Positions 9,278 to 16,540 of a stretch of 64,000 nt of DNA are shown here, one piece after another; position 1 is the stretch's first letter; each line of letters starts with the position of its first letter. A program made the translations under genes and the position numbers. Origin of the DNA: Microcaldota archaeon (GTDB lineage: Archaea; Micrarchaeota; Micrarchaeia; Norongarragalinales; UBA97). A model generated the notes under the pieces. It saw only the letters and a program-made list of their open reading frames with translations. It did not search any database and was not told the DNA's origin. The stretch covers positions 1 to 64,000 of the forward strand of contig JACQBR010000017.1 of assembly GCA_016194335.1 (NCBI GenBank), written 5' to 3'.

Positions 9278-9427
9278 ATGGAAATGGATGGATGCGTCGG
9301 ATACTGCGGAAGGCAGTACTTCAGCAAGAAGGAAAGAATCGAGTGGCTCAACGAGTACAAGAAGAACCTCGAGGACGAAGCCAAGGGCGTCGCCGAGAGG
9401 ATAAGGGAACTCGAAAAGGAGAAGTGA
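9278..9427 (+). CDS. Small 49-residue cysteine-containing helical protein
   Basis: An ATG at 9278 opens a 49-residue frame beginning MEMDGCVGYCGRQYFSKK, followed by an amphipathic, strongly charged helix (KERIEWLNEY...RIRELEKEK) and a TGA at 9425. The CxxxCGR N-terminus plus coiled-coil tail resembles small archaeal proteins of unknown role. It has its own promoter with a palindromic operator (9210-9227) and a hairpin/T-run terminator downstream, so it is a regulated single-gene unit. Function is not known; metal binding by the two cysteines is a guess. Confidence 0.7.
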   Translation: MEMDGCVGYCGRQYFSKKERIEWLNEYKKNLEDEAKGVAERIRELEKEK

Positions 9428-9464
9428 GCTTCCTGCCTTATTCTTTCTCCACATTCTGAAACTC

Positions 9465-9503
9465 GGAGGGGGGGGAAGCGAACCAACCTCCCTCTCATTT
9501 TTT
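9465..9503 (+). terminator. Hairpin followed by T-run
   Basis: GGAGG (9465-9469) can pair with CCTCC (9487-9491), and a run of six T lies at 9498-9503. It sits between the small protein ending at 9427 and the convergent EF-1beta gene. Confidence 0.4.
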
Positions 9504-9516
9504 CCCGATTACAAAA

Positions 9517-9762
9517 CTAGAGCAGCCCCACTTCGTCCACCTGCACTTCGCTCACGCCCTGCACGGCCTTCACTTCCTCCTCGAAGTCGCGGCCCGCGGC
9601 GTCCTCGCATATGAAACTCGCCTTGATTATCTTCGCGCCGAAAACGAAGTCCTCGATTTTCGCCGAGGTGCAGCCTTCAATCTTCCTCACCCTTTCCGAA
9701 AGGCCTTCGAGCTCTGCCCCCTCCTGCGGGAAGACCTTCATTACAGTCATTACTTTTCCCAT
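9517..9762 (-). CDS. Elongation factor 1-beta (archaeal nucleotide exchange factor)
   Basis: An 81-residue protein matching archaeal EF-1beta, the guanine nucleotide exchange factor for EF-1alpha. It has the ferredoxin-like beta-alpha-beta pattern: a VMTVMKVFP opening strand, the conserved FGAKIIKASFICED core and a C-terminal VSEVQVDEVG strand. ATG at 9762 is preferred to the TTG one codon earlier because GGAG precedes it by about 5 nt. It is 12 bp downstream of ribL and probably co-transcribed. Confidence 0.88.
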   Translation of the reverse strand: MGKVMTVMKVFPQEGAELEGLSERVRKIEGCTSAKIEDFVFGAKIIKASFICEDAAGRDFEEEVKAVQGVSEVQVDEVGLL

Positions 9763-9774
9763 CAAACTCCACCC

Positions 9775-10230
9775 TCAGACATCTTTTTCAAAATGAATAT
9801 TCCTCAGCCTGCTGCTCGAATGCGTCTTGCGCTCGAAAGCCGGGCATCGCACGATGCGGCCGTAGCCCATCTTGCGCAGTTGCGCCTCGGGAACGTGCGT
9901 CTGGTCGAAACCCAACACTATCAGGTCGGGGTTGATTTTCCTCACGCTTGCGAACAGGTCGTAAGGATGGCCCAGCACCACGCCGTCCACGGGCCGTAAC
10001 GAGGAGACGAGTTGCACCCTCTCCTTCTCGGAGTGCAGCGGCCTGCGGCCCTTGATGCGCAACACATTTGCATCGCGCGCGACAATCACGCGAAGCTTGG
10101 CACCCTTCTTTCCCAGCGCCTTTGCGAGCTTCGCCCCCTCCCTCTCGGCGAATTCGAAAAGATGGAGGTGGCCCGCGTGCAGGCCGTCAAACGTGCCGGC
10201 AACGAGAACGACAACCTCCCCTTTTTCCAT
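9775..10230 (-). CDS. ribL: FAD synthase, archaeal RibL-type nucleotidyltransferase
   Basis: The 151-residue cytidylyltransferase-like protein has the nucleotide-binding motif HAGH (in TFDGLHAGHLHLF) near residues 16-22 and the C-terminal SSSRLR motif that contacts phosphates. Length and both motifs fit RibL, which adenylylates FMN to FAD in archaea. Close relatives include other small cytidylyltransferases, so the substrate is inferred. It lies between a Zn-ribbon gene and EF-1beta, all on the minus strand. Confidence 0.85.
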   Translation of the reverse strand: MEKGEVVVLVAGTFDGLHAGHLHLFEFAEREGAKLAKALGKKGAKLRVIVARDANVLRIKGRRPLHSEKERVQLVSSLRPVDGVVLGHPYDLFASVRKINPDLIVLGFDQTHVPEAQLRKMGYGRIVRCPAFERKTHSSSRLRNIHFEKDV

Positions 10231-10285
10231 AGTGAGTAACCGTTAGCCGTTTGAAGAAGATAAAGAAGGCGCAAACGGGAAAAAA

Positions 10286-10447
10286 CTAGGGCAGCGCAAA
10301 CCCGCAGGACTTGCAGGTGGAGGCAACTTCGTTCTCCCGGCACCTCTTGCAGCGCCTCGCCTTGCCGCCGCACGCCGAATTGGGGCAGGGGAAAGTCGTG
10401 ACGCCGCCGCTGCGGCCGCAGCTTCCGCAAATCGAATTCCTATCCAT
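10286..10447 (-). CDS. Small Zn-ribbon protein (COG2888-like, translation-associated)
   Basis: The reverse strand encodes 53 residues from ATG 10447 with four CxxC-type pairs: CGSCG, CPNSAC, CKRC and CKSCG. The FPCPN...RRCKRCR...CKSCGFALP arrangement matches the archaeal Zn-ribbon RNA-binding family (DUF1610/COG2888), predicted to act in translation. One knuckle is spaced CPNSAC instead of the usual CPNC, so one zinc site may be altered. It is followed 55 bp later by ribL. Confidence 0.75.
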   Translation of the reverse strand: MDRNSICGSCGRSGGVTTFPCPNSACGGKARRCKRCRENEVASTCKSCGFALP

Positions 10448-10677
10448 CTTTCATTCACTCCGTGTGACTGTACGCCTCATGGGACCTTTGCAACGCGGCA
10501 ACCCGTAATCTCATTATCGCAAATGGATGGCGCGGGGAAAGGCACGACCAACTACGCGCACGCAAAACCTCTCCGGGGAATTAACGCCACCCCCCAAACC
10601 GGTTTTGCACTTGCGCACAACCAGCACGGAAAAATTAAGCCTCGATATAGCTTTTATAGATAGTGCCGCCTTATCCC

Positions 10678-10687
10678 TTTTATTTAA
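10678..10687 (+). promoter_or_regulatory. TATA box of tRNA-Arg
   Basis: TTTTATTTAA centred about 22-26 bp before the first base of the tRNA at 10705, which predicts little or no 5' leader. The 240 bp before it (10448-10677) hold nothing else recognisable. Confidence 0.5.
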
Positions 10688-10704
10688 AGGCTAAAGGTCT
10701 TCGC

Positions 10705-10980
10705 GGGCCCTTAGTATAGCCTGGACTGGAAACGGCCTAAACGCCGTTTGACAGAAAGAATGAGAGCTTGCGGAAAACGCGGGTGAAGGGAATGCGGGAA
10801 AAAACGCCCGGCGTTTGCATACAGCTCTAGACCTGGGTTCGAACGAGGGACTTCGCAATTTTTCTCCTCGCCCTTCACTGGGCTCGTCGATAAAATTGCT
10901 CGTGCCCCTCGACCCCTTTGCGGGTTGAGGCAGCCTCTTTATTTGGCTCGAAGTCTTTCACGAAAATCCCAGAGGGCCCG
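10705..10980 (+). tRNA. tRNA-Arg(GCG) with introns in the D-loop (probable), anticodon loop and T-loop
   Basis: Acceptor GGGCCCT (10705-10711) pairs with AGGGCCC (10973-10979); the discriminator is G10980. The anticodon stem AGAGC (10763-10767) pairs with GCTCT (10824-10828) around loop TTGCGG|A, giving anticodon GCG. The 37/38 intron (10774-10822) has a 6-bp inner helix AAACGC/GCGTTT and a near-complete bulge-helix-bulge. T-stem CTGGG (10833-10837) pairs with CCCAG (10968-10972), and a 123-nt intron (10844-10966) interrupts the T-loop at 59/60 with a perfect TTCG/CGAA central helix. A third intron, about 10727-10756, is likely in the D-loop because it contains a 7-bp hairpin and its removal gives a 74-nt tRNA. 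The resulting D-stem (GTAT/GAAT) is weak, so that junction is tentative. Confidence 0.88.
10844..10966 (+). other. T-loop (59/60) intron of tRNA-Arg
   Basis: The 123-nt insert lies between A59 and T60. The exon TTCG (10838-10841) pairs perfectly with intron CGAA (10961-10964). The bulges are AA|C and AA|T. The inner stem GAGGGACTTCG pairs over 11 positions with bases 10949-10959. Internal sequence shares blocks GGGACTTCGC and GCTCGTGCCCC with the tRNA-Lys T-loop intron at 59521. Confidence 0.85.
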
Positions 10981-11062
10981 CTTATTTTCCCATCCGAGGC
11001 CGGCAAGCCACTCCCCCTTCATGCTTTAAACCCCTTTGTGGCACTTACTCTATCTCACGCCT

Positions 11063-12607
11063 ATGACCTCCGAACTTGGGACGGTAATCAGCAGCCCCGA
11101 AGGCCCGTCCACCCGAAATTTCGCGTTCGTCCTCACAGACACGAGGGTGCGCAGGGGGCAGTTCGTGCAGGTGGAAGGCGACGACGGCGCGGTAGTGGCC
11201 ATTGTCAACGAGCTTTTCCGCGGCAACAGGTATTTCGAAAGGGCGGAGAGCATCAGCGAATACGAGAAGAATTCCGGCGCAAAGGGCGCGGGCGGGTTTT
11301 TCACCAGCTTTCCCGCGGCGGAGTGGGAATACGCGGTTGCCAACTGCAAGGTCCTCGGCGCGTGGAAAGAAGGGAAGCTCGGCGGTTCGGCATCCCCCCC
11401 GTCGCCGGGCGCGCGCGTTAAGGAAATCGACCTGGAATTCCTCAAGCAATTCCTAGGGTTTGACGAAAAGAACGGGCTTGAGATGGGCAAGGTGCTCCAG
11501 CACGACATTCCCGCGCGCATCAACCTCTCGCGCATGCTGCACAAGCACCTGGCGCTGCTGGGGATTTCGGGCTCGGGGAAAAGCAACGCCGCAAGCGTGA
11601 TTGTCGAGGAGCTGGTGAGCCGCGAGAGGGAGAGGGGCCGCGTGGCCGTGGTGATCTTCGACGTGCACGGAGAATACGCCAGCTTTGCCGACAGGCGGCG
11701 CAATCCCGACTACGGCGACAAGACGCTGGTCGCAAACGATAAGAACCTCAAGATTGCGTTCCACAAGATAAAGCCGCGGCAGCTTGCGGAATTCCTTCCC
11801 GACATGTCGGCAACCCAGCTCAGGGAGCTCACGGCCATCCTCTCCTCGATGCGCAAGCAGATGAGCGAGGGGCAGAAGGCCTACGACCTCAAGGAAACGA
11901 TGGAGGCAATCGGCCGGGCCGCCATGAAGGACAACATCAAGGCGCCCCTGCTCGCGTGGATTTCAGAACTGCGCTCGATGAGGCTCTTCGGCCGCTCGGA
12001 CTTCCCCTCTATCAAGGAGGCGCTCAAGCCCGGCAGCCTCACGGTGATCGACATGAGCGGAATCAATTCCCAAAAGAGGAAGCAAATCATCGTCTCTTAT
12101 TTCGCAAACAAGATTTTCAGGCTGAGGCAGGACGGGAAAATCCCGCCGACGCTGATCCTTGTCGAGGAGGCGCACAACTTCGCGCGCGAAAAGGCGCCGA
12201 AGGGAAGCTCGATTGCAAAAGGCGCAATTGAAACCATAGCGCGCGAGGGGAGGAAATTCGGCGTCTCGCTCTGCCTCGTCTCCCAGCGCCCAGTGCAGCT
12301 GAGCACCACCGCCTTGAGCCAGTGCAACTCGTTCCTCATCTTCAAGATCTCCAACCCCTACGACCTTGACCACATCCAGCAAAGCTGCGAGGCCATCGAC
12401 GCGGACGTGGCGGGGCAGATAACTTCGCTTAAAGTCGGCGAGGGAATCCTCCTGGGCGAGGCGGTGAACTACCCCCTCTTCCTGCGCGTGCGGGCGAGAA
12501 AAAGCCTCAAAAGCAACAAGGCCGAAACGCTCGAGGAGCTCGCGAAGGAATTCGAGGAAGGCGCGCCGCCGGCACTAAGCGAGCAGGACGTGGAATCGTT
12601 CATCTAA
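11063..12607 (+). CDS. herA: HerA-family DNA translocase/helicase
   Basis: The 514-residue protein has an N-terminal HAS-barrel (residues about 1-105), then a FtsK/HerA ATPase with Walker A GISGSGKS at 167-174, Walker B LILVEEAHNF and the C-terminal SQRPVQLSTTALSQC sensor region. HerA hexamers pair with NurA nuclease to resect DNA ends with Mre11-Rad50. nurA is about 28 kb away and rad50 about 2.5 kb upstream, not in the usual cluster. ATG 11063 is chosen because the HAS-barrel begins at once; a TTTAAA box lies about 35 bp before it. Confidence 0.94.
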   Translation: MTSELGTVISSPEGPSTRNFAFVLTDTRVRRGQFVQVEGDDGAVVAIVNELFRGNRYFERAESISEYEKNSGAKGAGGFFTSFPAAEWEYAVANCKVLGAWKEGKLGGSASPPSPGARVKEIDLEFLKQFLGFDEKNGLEMGKVLQHDIPARINLSRMLHKHLALLGISGSGKSNAASVIVEELVSRERERGRVAVVIFDVHGEYASFADRRRNPDYGDKTLVANDKNLKIAFHKIKPRQLAEFLPDMSATQLRELTAILSSMRKQMSEGQKAYDLKETMEAIGRAAMKDNIKAPLLAWISELRSMRLFGRSDFPSIKEALKPGSLTVIDMSGINSQKRKQIIVSYFANKIFRLRQDGKIPPTLILVEEAHNFAREKAPKGSSIAKGAIETIAREGRKFGVSLCLVSQRPVQLSTTALSQCNSFLIFKISNPYDLDHIQQSCEAIDADVAGQITSLKVGEGILLGEAVNYPLFLRVRARKSLKSNKAETLEELAKEFEEGAPPALSEQDVESFI

Positions 12608-12619
12608 AGGTTGGCTTAT

Positions 12620-14254
12620 CTATTGAAGCCAATGTGCCCTTTTTGCCAGATAGCCTGAAACGAATTCAATCGAACCCGGATCGAGGCTCGCGGTTTCCTT
12701 CGGAAGTTCCTGCACCTTCGCGCGCTTCAGCGAGGGCGCAATGTCAGGCCCCACCGCGATTCCCCTGGGGTTTTCGAGAAGGTTGCGCACGAACTCGGCT
12801 GCGGTGCGGAATTGCGGCTTCACCTCGACCACCAGCCTGCCGTCGCGGACGAAAGGGCCGCGCAGGGGGGCGGGGTGTTTTTTGAGGAAGCTTTCCGACT
12901 CCTTTGCAAACCACGCGGGCGGCCCCTGCACAGGCTCGACTCCGGGCTTGGAGAAATTTGCAAACTCAAAAATGAAAAACCCGCGGTTCTGCGCAAGCCC
13001 TTCGGAAGAGTCGACAAGGCGGAACCCGGCTTTCGCAACGTTGTCGGCGACCGACCTTTGCGTGCGCCGCAACTGGGGGTATGCTACGTCCTCCACCAGA
13101 TTGGCGGAGATGGGAAAGTGCGCCAGAATGATGCTTGTTGCCCTCTCGCGGATTGCCTCTTCGGCATTCTTCAAGCCCATCGCGGGCCTTGCGGCCGGGA
13201 AGAAAAATTCCTTCGCTGGCCTTTGGAGCAGGGCGTGCGAAAGCGAGACGAAAGTTGCGAAACTGTCCGCGCTTATTGCCGCGGCCGCATTGCGCTTCGA
13301 ATCTATCGCGTCAATAAGGATGAGGGGCGAATCCTTGAAGCGCTGGAGAACCTCCGAATTCTCCCCGCCCACGCCTTCGATGTCAACCACTACTGGCGGC
13401 CTCCACGCTGTCGCCTCTGCCAAAAGTCCCGCGAGGCTGCGGTAATTGAGGATGAGATATTCGCAAATCAGCCCGCTGAACCCGCCGACGCGCGATTCGG
13501 CGCCGTAAATCCCCGCGGCCTTCAGCAGCTGCTTGAGCACGCGCACATCCCTCTTCTGCATTGGCGAAAGCCGCTTTTGAAGGTAATCCATGTGCAGGGG
13601 GGAGCGGTCCACCGCGCTTTTCGTCCTCTCGTGCGGCCTTATTTGAAAACAGGGAATGACTTCGACCTTGTAATCGCCAAGGGAAGCCTGAAGGTAGGGA
13701 TGCTCGGCATAGTGGGTGGCCCAGTTGCCCGGAATTTCCCTCTTCACGGCGGCAAAGGTCTGCGCAACGATGTAATCCCTCTCCCTGTTTTGGGGAAACG
13801 CTGCGAAAAGGTCGATGTCCCTGTCCCCGCGAAGGCCCGTGTCCCTGGCCGTGGAGCCGACGAAAAACACCTTCACCCCCTCGCCCGCAAGGGCGCGCCC
13901 GAGTTTGGCGCACAACGAGAGGGCAAATTCCTTTTCCCTCTTCGACTCCTCGGCAGTCGGTGTGATTTGTCGGGAAACCTCGCCGAAAATCGATTCGAGC
14001 TTCGATGTGGTTGACGCGCTTAGTTTGGGAAGGGATTTTGAAACTATAGGAAATGGCTTTTTGGCCGGGACGGCCGATTTTTGCGTGGCAGGGGACTTTT
14101 GCACTGCTCCTTGCAGTTTTCCCGCGGTAAGTTTTGGATGTTTTTCTTCAGACTTTGCATTTCCTTTTTCACGTCGTCCCCCATTTTTTTTAAGCATTGC
14201 CTTGGCTATGGCGCGCTTGGGCTTGAACCCGGCCTCGGCTGTTTTCCTTTTCAT
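12620..14254 (-). CDS. cca: CCA-adding enzyme (archaeal class I tRNA nucleotidyltransferase) with basic N-terminal extension
   Basis: This enzyme adds or repairs the 3' CCA of tRNAs; none of the four tRNA genes here encodes CCA. The nucleotidyltransferase motif is GSTARDTGLRGDRDIDLF, with catalytic aspartates about Asp146 and Asp148, followed by the class I central and tail domains. Family members normally start near the sequence found here at residue 85. The first 84 residues are an unusual Lys/Ala/Pro-rich extension of low complexity, perhaps an RNA-binding tail. It is convergent with herA. Confidence 0.92.
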   Translation of the reverse strand: MKRKTAEAGFKPKRAIAKAMLKKNGGRREKGNAKSEEKHPKLTAGKLQGAVQKSPATQKSAVPAKKPFPIVSKSLPKLSASTTSKLESIFGEVSRQITPTAEESKREKEFALSLCAKLGRALAGEGVKVFFVGSTARDTGLRGDRDIDLFAAFPQNRERDYIVAQTFAAVKREIPGNWATHYAEHPYLQASLGDYKVEVIPCFQIRPHERTKSAVDRSPLHMDYLQKRLSPMQKRDVRVLKQLLKAAGIYGAESRVGGFSGLICEYLILNYRSLAGLLAEATAWRPPVVVDIEGVGGENSEVLQRFKDSPLILIDAIDSKRNAAAAISADSFATFVSLSHALLQRPAKEFFFPAARPAMGLKNAEEAIRERATSIILAHFPISANLVEDVAYPQLRRTQRSVADNVAKAGFRLVDSSEGLAQNRGFFIFEFANFSKPGVEPVQGPPAWFAKESESFLKKHPAPLRGPFVRDGRLVVEVKPQFRTAAEFVRNLLENPRGIAVGPDIAPSLKRAKVQELPKETASLDPGSIEFVSGYLAKRAHWLQ

Positions 14255-14302
14255 CCCGAAACCACTCGCAACGGGTTAGGTAAGTGCGGTTTAAACGGCC
14301 TT

Positions 14303-14842
14303 CTACTGCCTTAGGGAGAACCTCGCCAGATCGAGATATTGCGCACCTCGTGGCGTTAGGGCGCTTTGCTTGAGGGAAAAGGAATCTGCGGTAAACGAGC
14401 CGAACGAAGGCGACGGCAGATTTTGTGCAAACCCAACCAGCCCCGCTGCCGACTGCGCGTCCCTCATCCGGCCGAGAGTGACGTGGCCGATGAAATCTTT
14501 TTCAGGCTCGACGCCGAGTGAATCGCAGATTTTCGCGTGAAGCCCCCCCAACTCGGGCGAAGACGCGCCGGCCCAGAAGACCCTTGGCAATGACTCGCTT
14601 GGGAAAAAACCGAGGCCCCCGACGGTGATTTCGAATTGGCCGCAACCCACCGACGCCAGCCTTTTCCTCATCGCATCAATTTCACCATTGCTCATTTCCC
14701 CCAAAAAAACGAGAGTGACGTGCAGGTTTTCCTCCCTGACAAAAGACGCCGACGGGCACGCCTTCCGAGCCGACTGTGAAACGGCGTGGAGCCGCCTCTT
14801 AATAGGTTCGGGAATGTCGATTGCGGCAAAAATGCGGACCAT
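14303..14842 (-). CDS. thpR: RNA 2',3'-cyclic phosphodiesterase (ThpR/LigT family)
   Basis: A 179-residue 2H phosphoesterase with two HxTx motifs: HVTL at residues 41-44 and HVTL at 110-113. It also has the MVRIFAAIDIP opening typical of ThpR. It hydrolyses 2',3'-cyclic phosphates in RNA, and such ends are exactly what tRNA splicing endonuclease leaves, so a link to tRNA intron processing is plausible but unproven. The open frame continues far upstream to 15802 without a conserved domain; ATG 14842 is the real start. Confidence 0.9.
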   Translation of the reverse strand: MVRIFAAIDIPEPIKRRLHAVSQSARKACPSASFVREENLHVTLVFLGEMSNGEIDAMRKRLASVGCGQFEITVGGLGFFPSESLPRVFWAGASSPELGGLHAKICDSLGVEPEKDFIGHVTLGRMRDAQSAAGLVGFAQNLPSPSFGSFTADSFSLKQSALTPRGAQYLDLARFSLRQ

Positions 14843-14917
14843 GCGATTCAAGCACCCGGTGAAGTATGAGGCGAAAACAAGCATTTTTAACCATCTTTGG
14901 CCGCTAAAGGATACTGT

Positions 14918-15784
14918 ATGGAAAACGGTTTTCGCGCGCTTGCCGCGGCGCTTGTTTTCGCTTCTCTCTTCGCCCACCCCGCGGCATCTTCGTACGTGAA
15001 GATAATCGAGCCGGTGCAACTGACCGTGCAGGCGTCCCAGGCGGGAACCCCCGAATCTGAAATCGACTTGGGCCTCGTGGGCCCGGGCCAGACGGTCGAA
15101 CTCATCGCATCGCGCTCCACGGGGGAGATAAGCCGCAATAACGAGACCCAAAGCCGCAACGAGGCCACATGGGACCAGGTTGAAGTGCTCAGGGACAAGC
15201 TTCCCCTCGGCTGGGTGGGGCAGGACAGCCTGCGGTTTGAAGACCCGATGAAGCCCGTAATCGTGGTCGCAAAACAGGCGCCCGACGGGGAGTACGAATT
15301 CATCCTCAAGGCACGCGACGATTACGAAGGCACGCCGCCGCTTTACTTCAACGCAAAGGCGCGCGTCTCGCGCAGCGTCTTGGAGGCGAGGATTGCCGGC
15401 GAGCCGGTCAAGGCCGAGCCCCGCAGCCAAGTGGCGTACCAAATAGAACTGAACAACCTCGGAAGCGCCAACGACGTTTTCGAAGTCAAGGTCTCCGGCG
15501 TGCCGAAGGAATTGGAAACTGGCAAAACTTTCCTCGTGCCCCACAACTCCAAAAAAACCTTTGATTTTACCATTCAGGCCCCGGAGTCGGGCGAATTCCC
15601 CCTCACGTTTACCGTCACTTCCCTCTCGAGCCCTGCGATAACCTCGACCGCACGCACGACCCTCTTTGTCGGCTCGAGCCTGCTCACCGACATGAAGGCC
15701 GCGGCGAGGGGCGTGCTTCTCTTCCCCAGCGCGCAGGTCGTGGCGTACTCGCTGCTCGCGTTCATCGGGAGCGTAATGAGATAG
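14918..15784 (+). CDS. Secreted or membrane-anchored protein with CARDB/NPCBM-like beta domains
   Basis: From ATG 14918 the 288-residue protein has a signal peptide (residues about 5-25, ending near AHPAASS). Beta-rich extracellular domains follow; the segment around NLGSANDVFEVKVSGVP resembles the NEW3/CARDB adhesion fold. A C-terminal hydrophobic helix (VVAYSLLAFIGSVM) has almost no cytoplasmic tail. A TATA-like TTTTTAACC at about 14883 fits a short leader. It may be a cell-envelope protein anchored at its C-terminus. Specific function unknown. Confidence 0.65.
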   Translation: MENGFRALAAALVFASLFAHPAASSYVKIIEPVQLTVQASQAGTPESEIDLGLVGPGQTVELIASRSTGEISRNNETQSRNEATWDQVEVLRDKLPLGWVGQDSLRFEDPMKPVIVVAKQAPDGEYEFILKARDDYEGTPPLYFNAKARVSRSVLEARIAGEPVKAEPRSQVAYQIELNNLGSANDVFEVKVSGVPKELETGKTFLVPHNSKKTFDFTIQAPESGEFPLTFTVTSLSSPAITSTARTTLFVGSSLLTDMKAAARGVLLFPSAQVVAYSLLAFIGSVMR

Positions 15785-15831
15785 AACCGCCGCATCTCCC
15801 AAACGCCTTTATTTCAAGCCCTTAATAAAAG

Positions 15832-16533
15832 ATGGTGGGCGGCATTCCTTCTTTCAAAGACATACCGAGTGGCGAACTGCGCAAATTCCGCATGCTTGCG
15901 CGCAATGCGGGGCGCGCCACGGTGCTCGTGCATCCTTTCGTGCATCCCGACGAATTGCGCGAGGGAAATAGCCAGACTCTCCGCCAATACGGCAAGGCGT
16001 TGGATGAATTCCTCGGCCGCCACAAGGGGCCGGTTGCCATCCTGGTGGAACACCCGGCCTTTGAAGCCGTCAAGGCGCACATTGGGATGTGCAAGCTTCA
16101 TGACGTGCTGTTGATTCCAACTGTGCCGAATTATTCGGACATCGTTTCCGAAGTGGCAAATGCGCGCGGGGTCGACCTGATAAAGTTTGACCAGACGCAC
16201 GACGTTCTTGTCAAACTGCTCGAATCTGCGGGCGTAAAGAGAGTCGACGTGGGCGGAAGGCACGCCTATCTCAACACCAACGATTGGCAGGTCATGGTTC
16301 AGACTAACGAGATGGTGAAAAATTACGAAAAGCGATGGTTGGGAAAGCACTATCGCGACGACGATGGTTATACTGTTTCAGCCGGATGCGCCGGCACCGT
16401 TTACGCCAACCTCATTAAGGGGGCCAAAGGGAAATTCCGGGTGCGTTGGCTTCACGAAGTGATGCACCCCCGCAAGCCTGCTTACTCACCGCCCGGAATG
16501 GGGGGCTTGGGGAAAAACAAGCGAGGGGAATAG
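15832..16533 (+). CDS. Conserved-looking hypothetical protein, 233 residues
   Basis: I do not recognise this soluble, alpha/beta-looking protein. Notable segments are VLVHPFVHPDELREGN, VAILVEHPAFEAV, LIKFDQTHDVLVKLLE and a Gly/Pro-rich basic tail (PPGMGGLGKNKRG). There is no signal peptide or membrane helix. It ends 8 bp before elp3, so the two may be co-transcribed. A TTAATAAAAG box lies immediately upstream of the ATG, so it is either leaderless or uses a close upstream promoter. Confidence 0.65.
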   Translation: MVGGIPSFKDIPSGELRKFRMLARNAGRATVLVHPFVHPDELREGNSQTLRQYGKALDEFLGRHKGPVAILVEHPAFEAVKAHIGMCKLHDVLLIPTVPNYSDIVSEVANARGVDLIKFDQTHDVLVKLLESAGVKRVDVGGRHAYLNTNDWQVMVQTNEMVKNYEKRWLGKHYRDDDGYTVSAGCAGTVYANLIKGAKGKFRVRWLHEVMHPRKPAYSPPGMGGLGKNKRGE

Positions 16534-16540
16534 ATTGCTT

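Noticed and set aside
10819-10822. ATAC as the 3' half of the tRNA-Arg D-stem (permuted or differently split tRNA)
   Set aside because: Only ten bases would remain for the anticodon arm. The AGAGC/GCTCT stem and a 37/38 intron explain the sequence without permutation.
14843-15802. Long upstream extension of the ThpR reading frame
   Set aside because: It overlaps a supported plus-strand gene, is Arg-rich shadow-like sequence, and the conserved 2H domain begins at ATG 14842.
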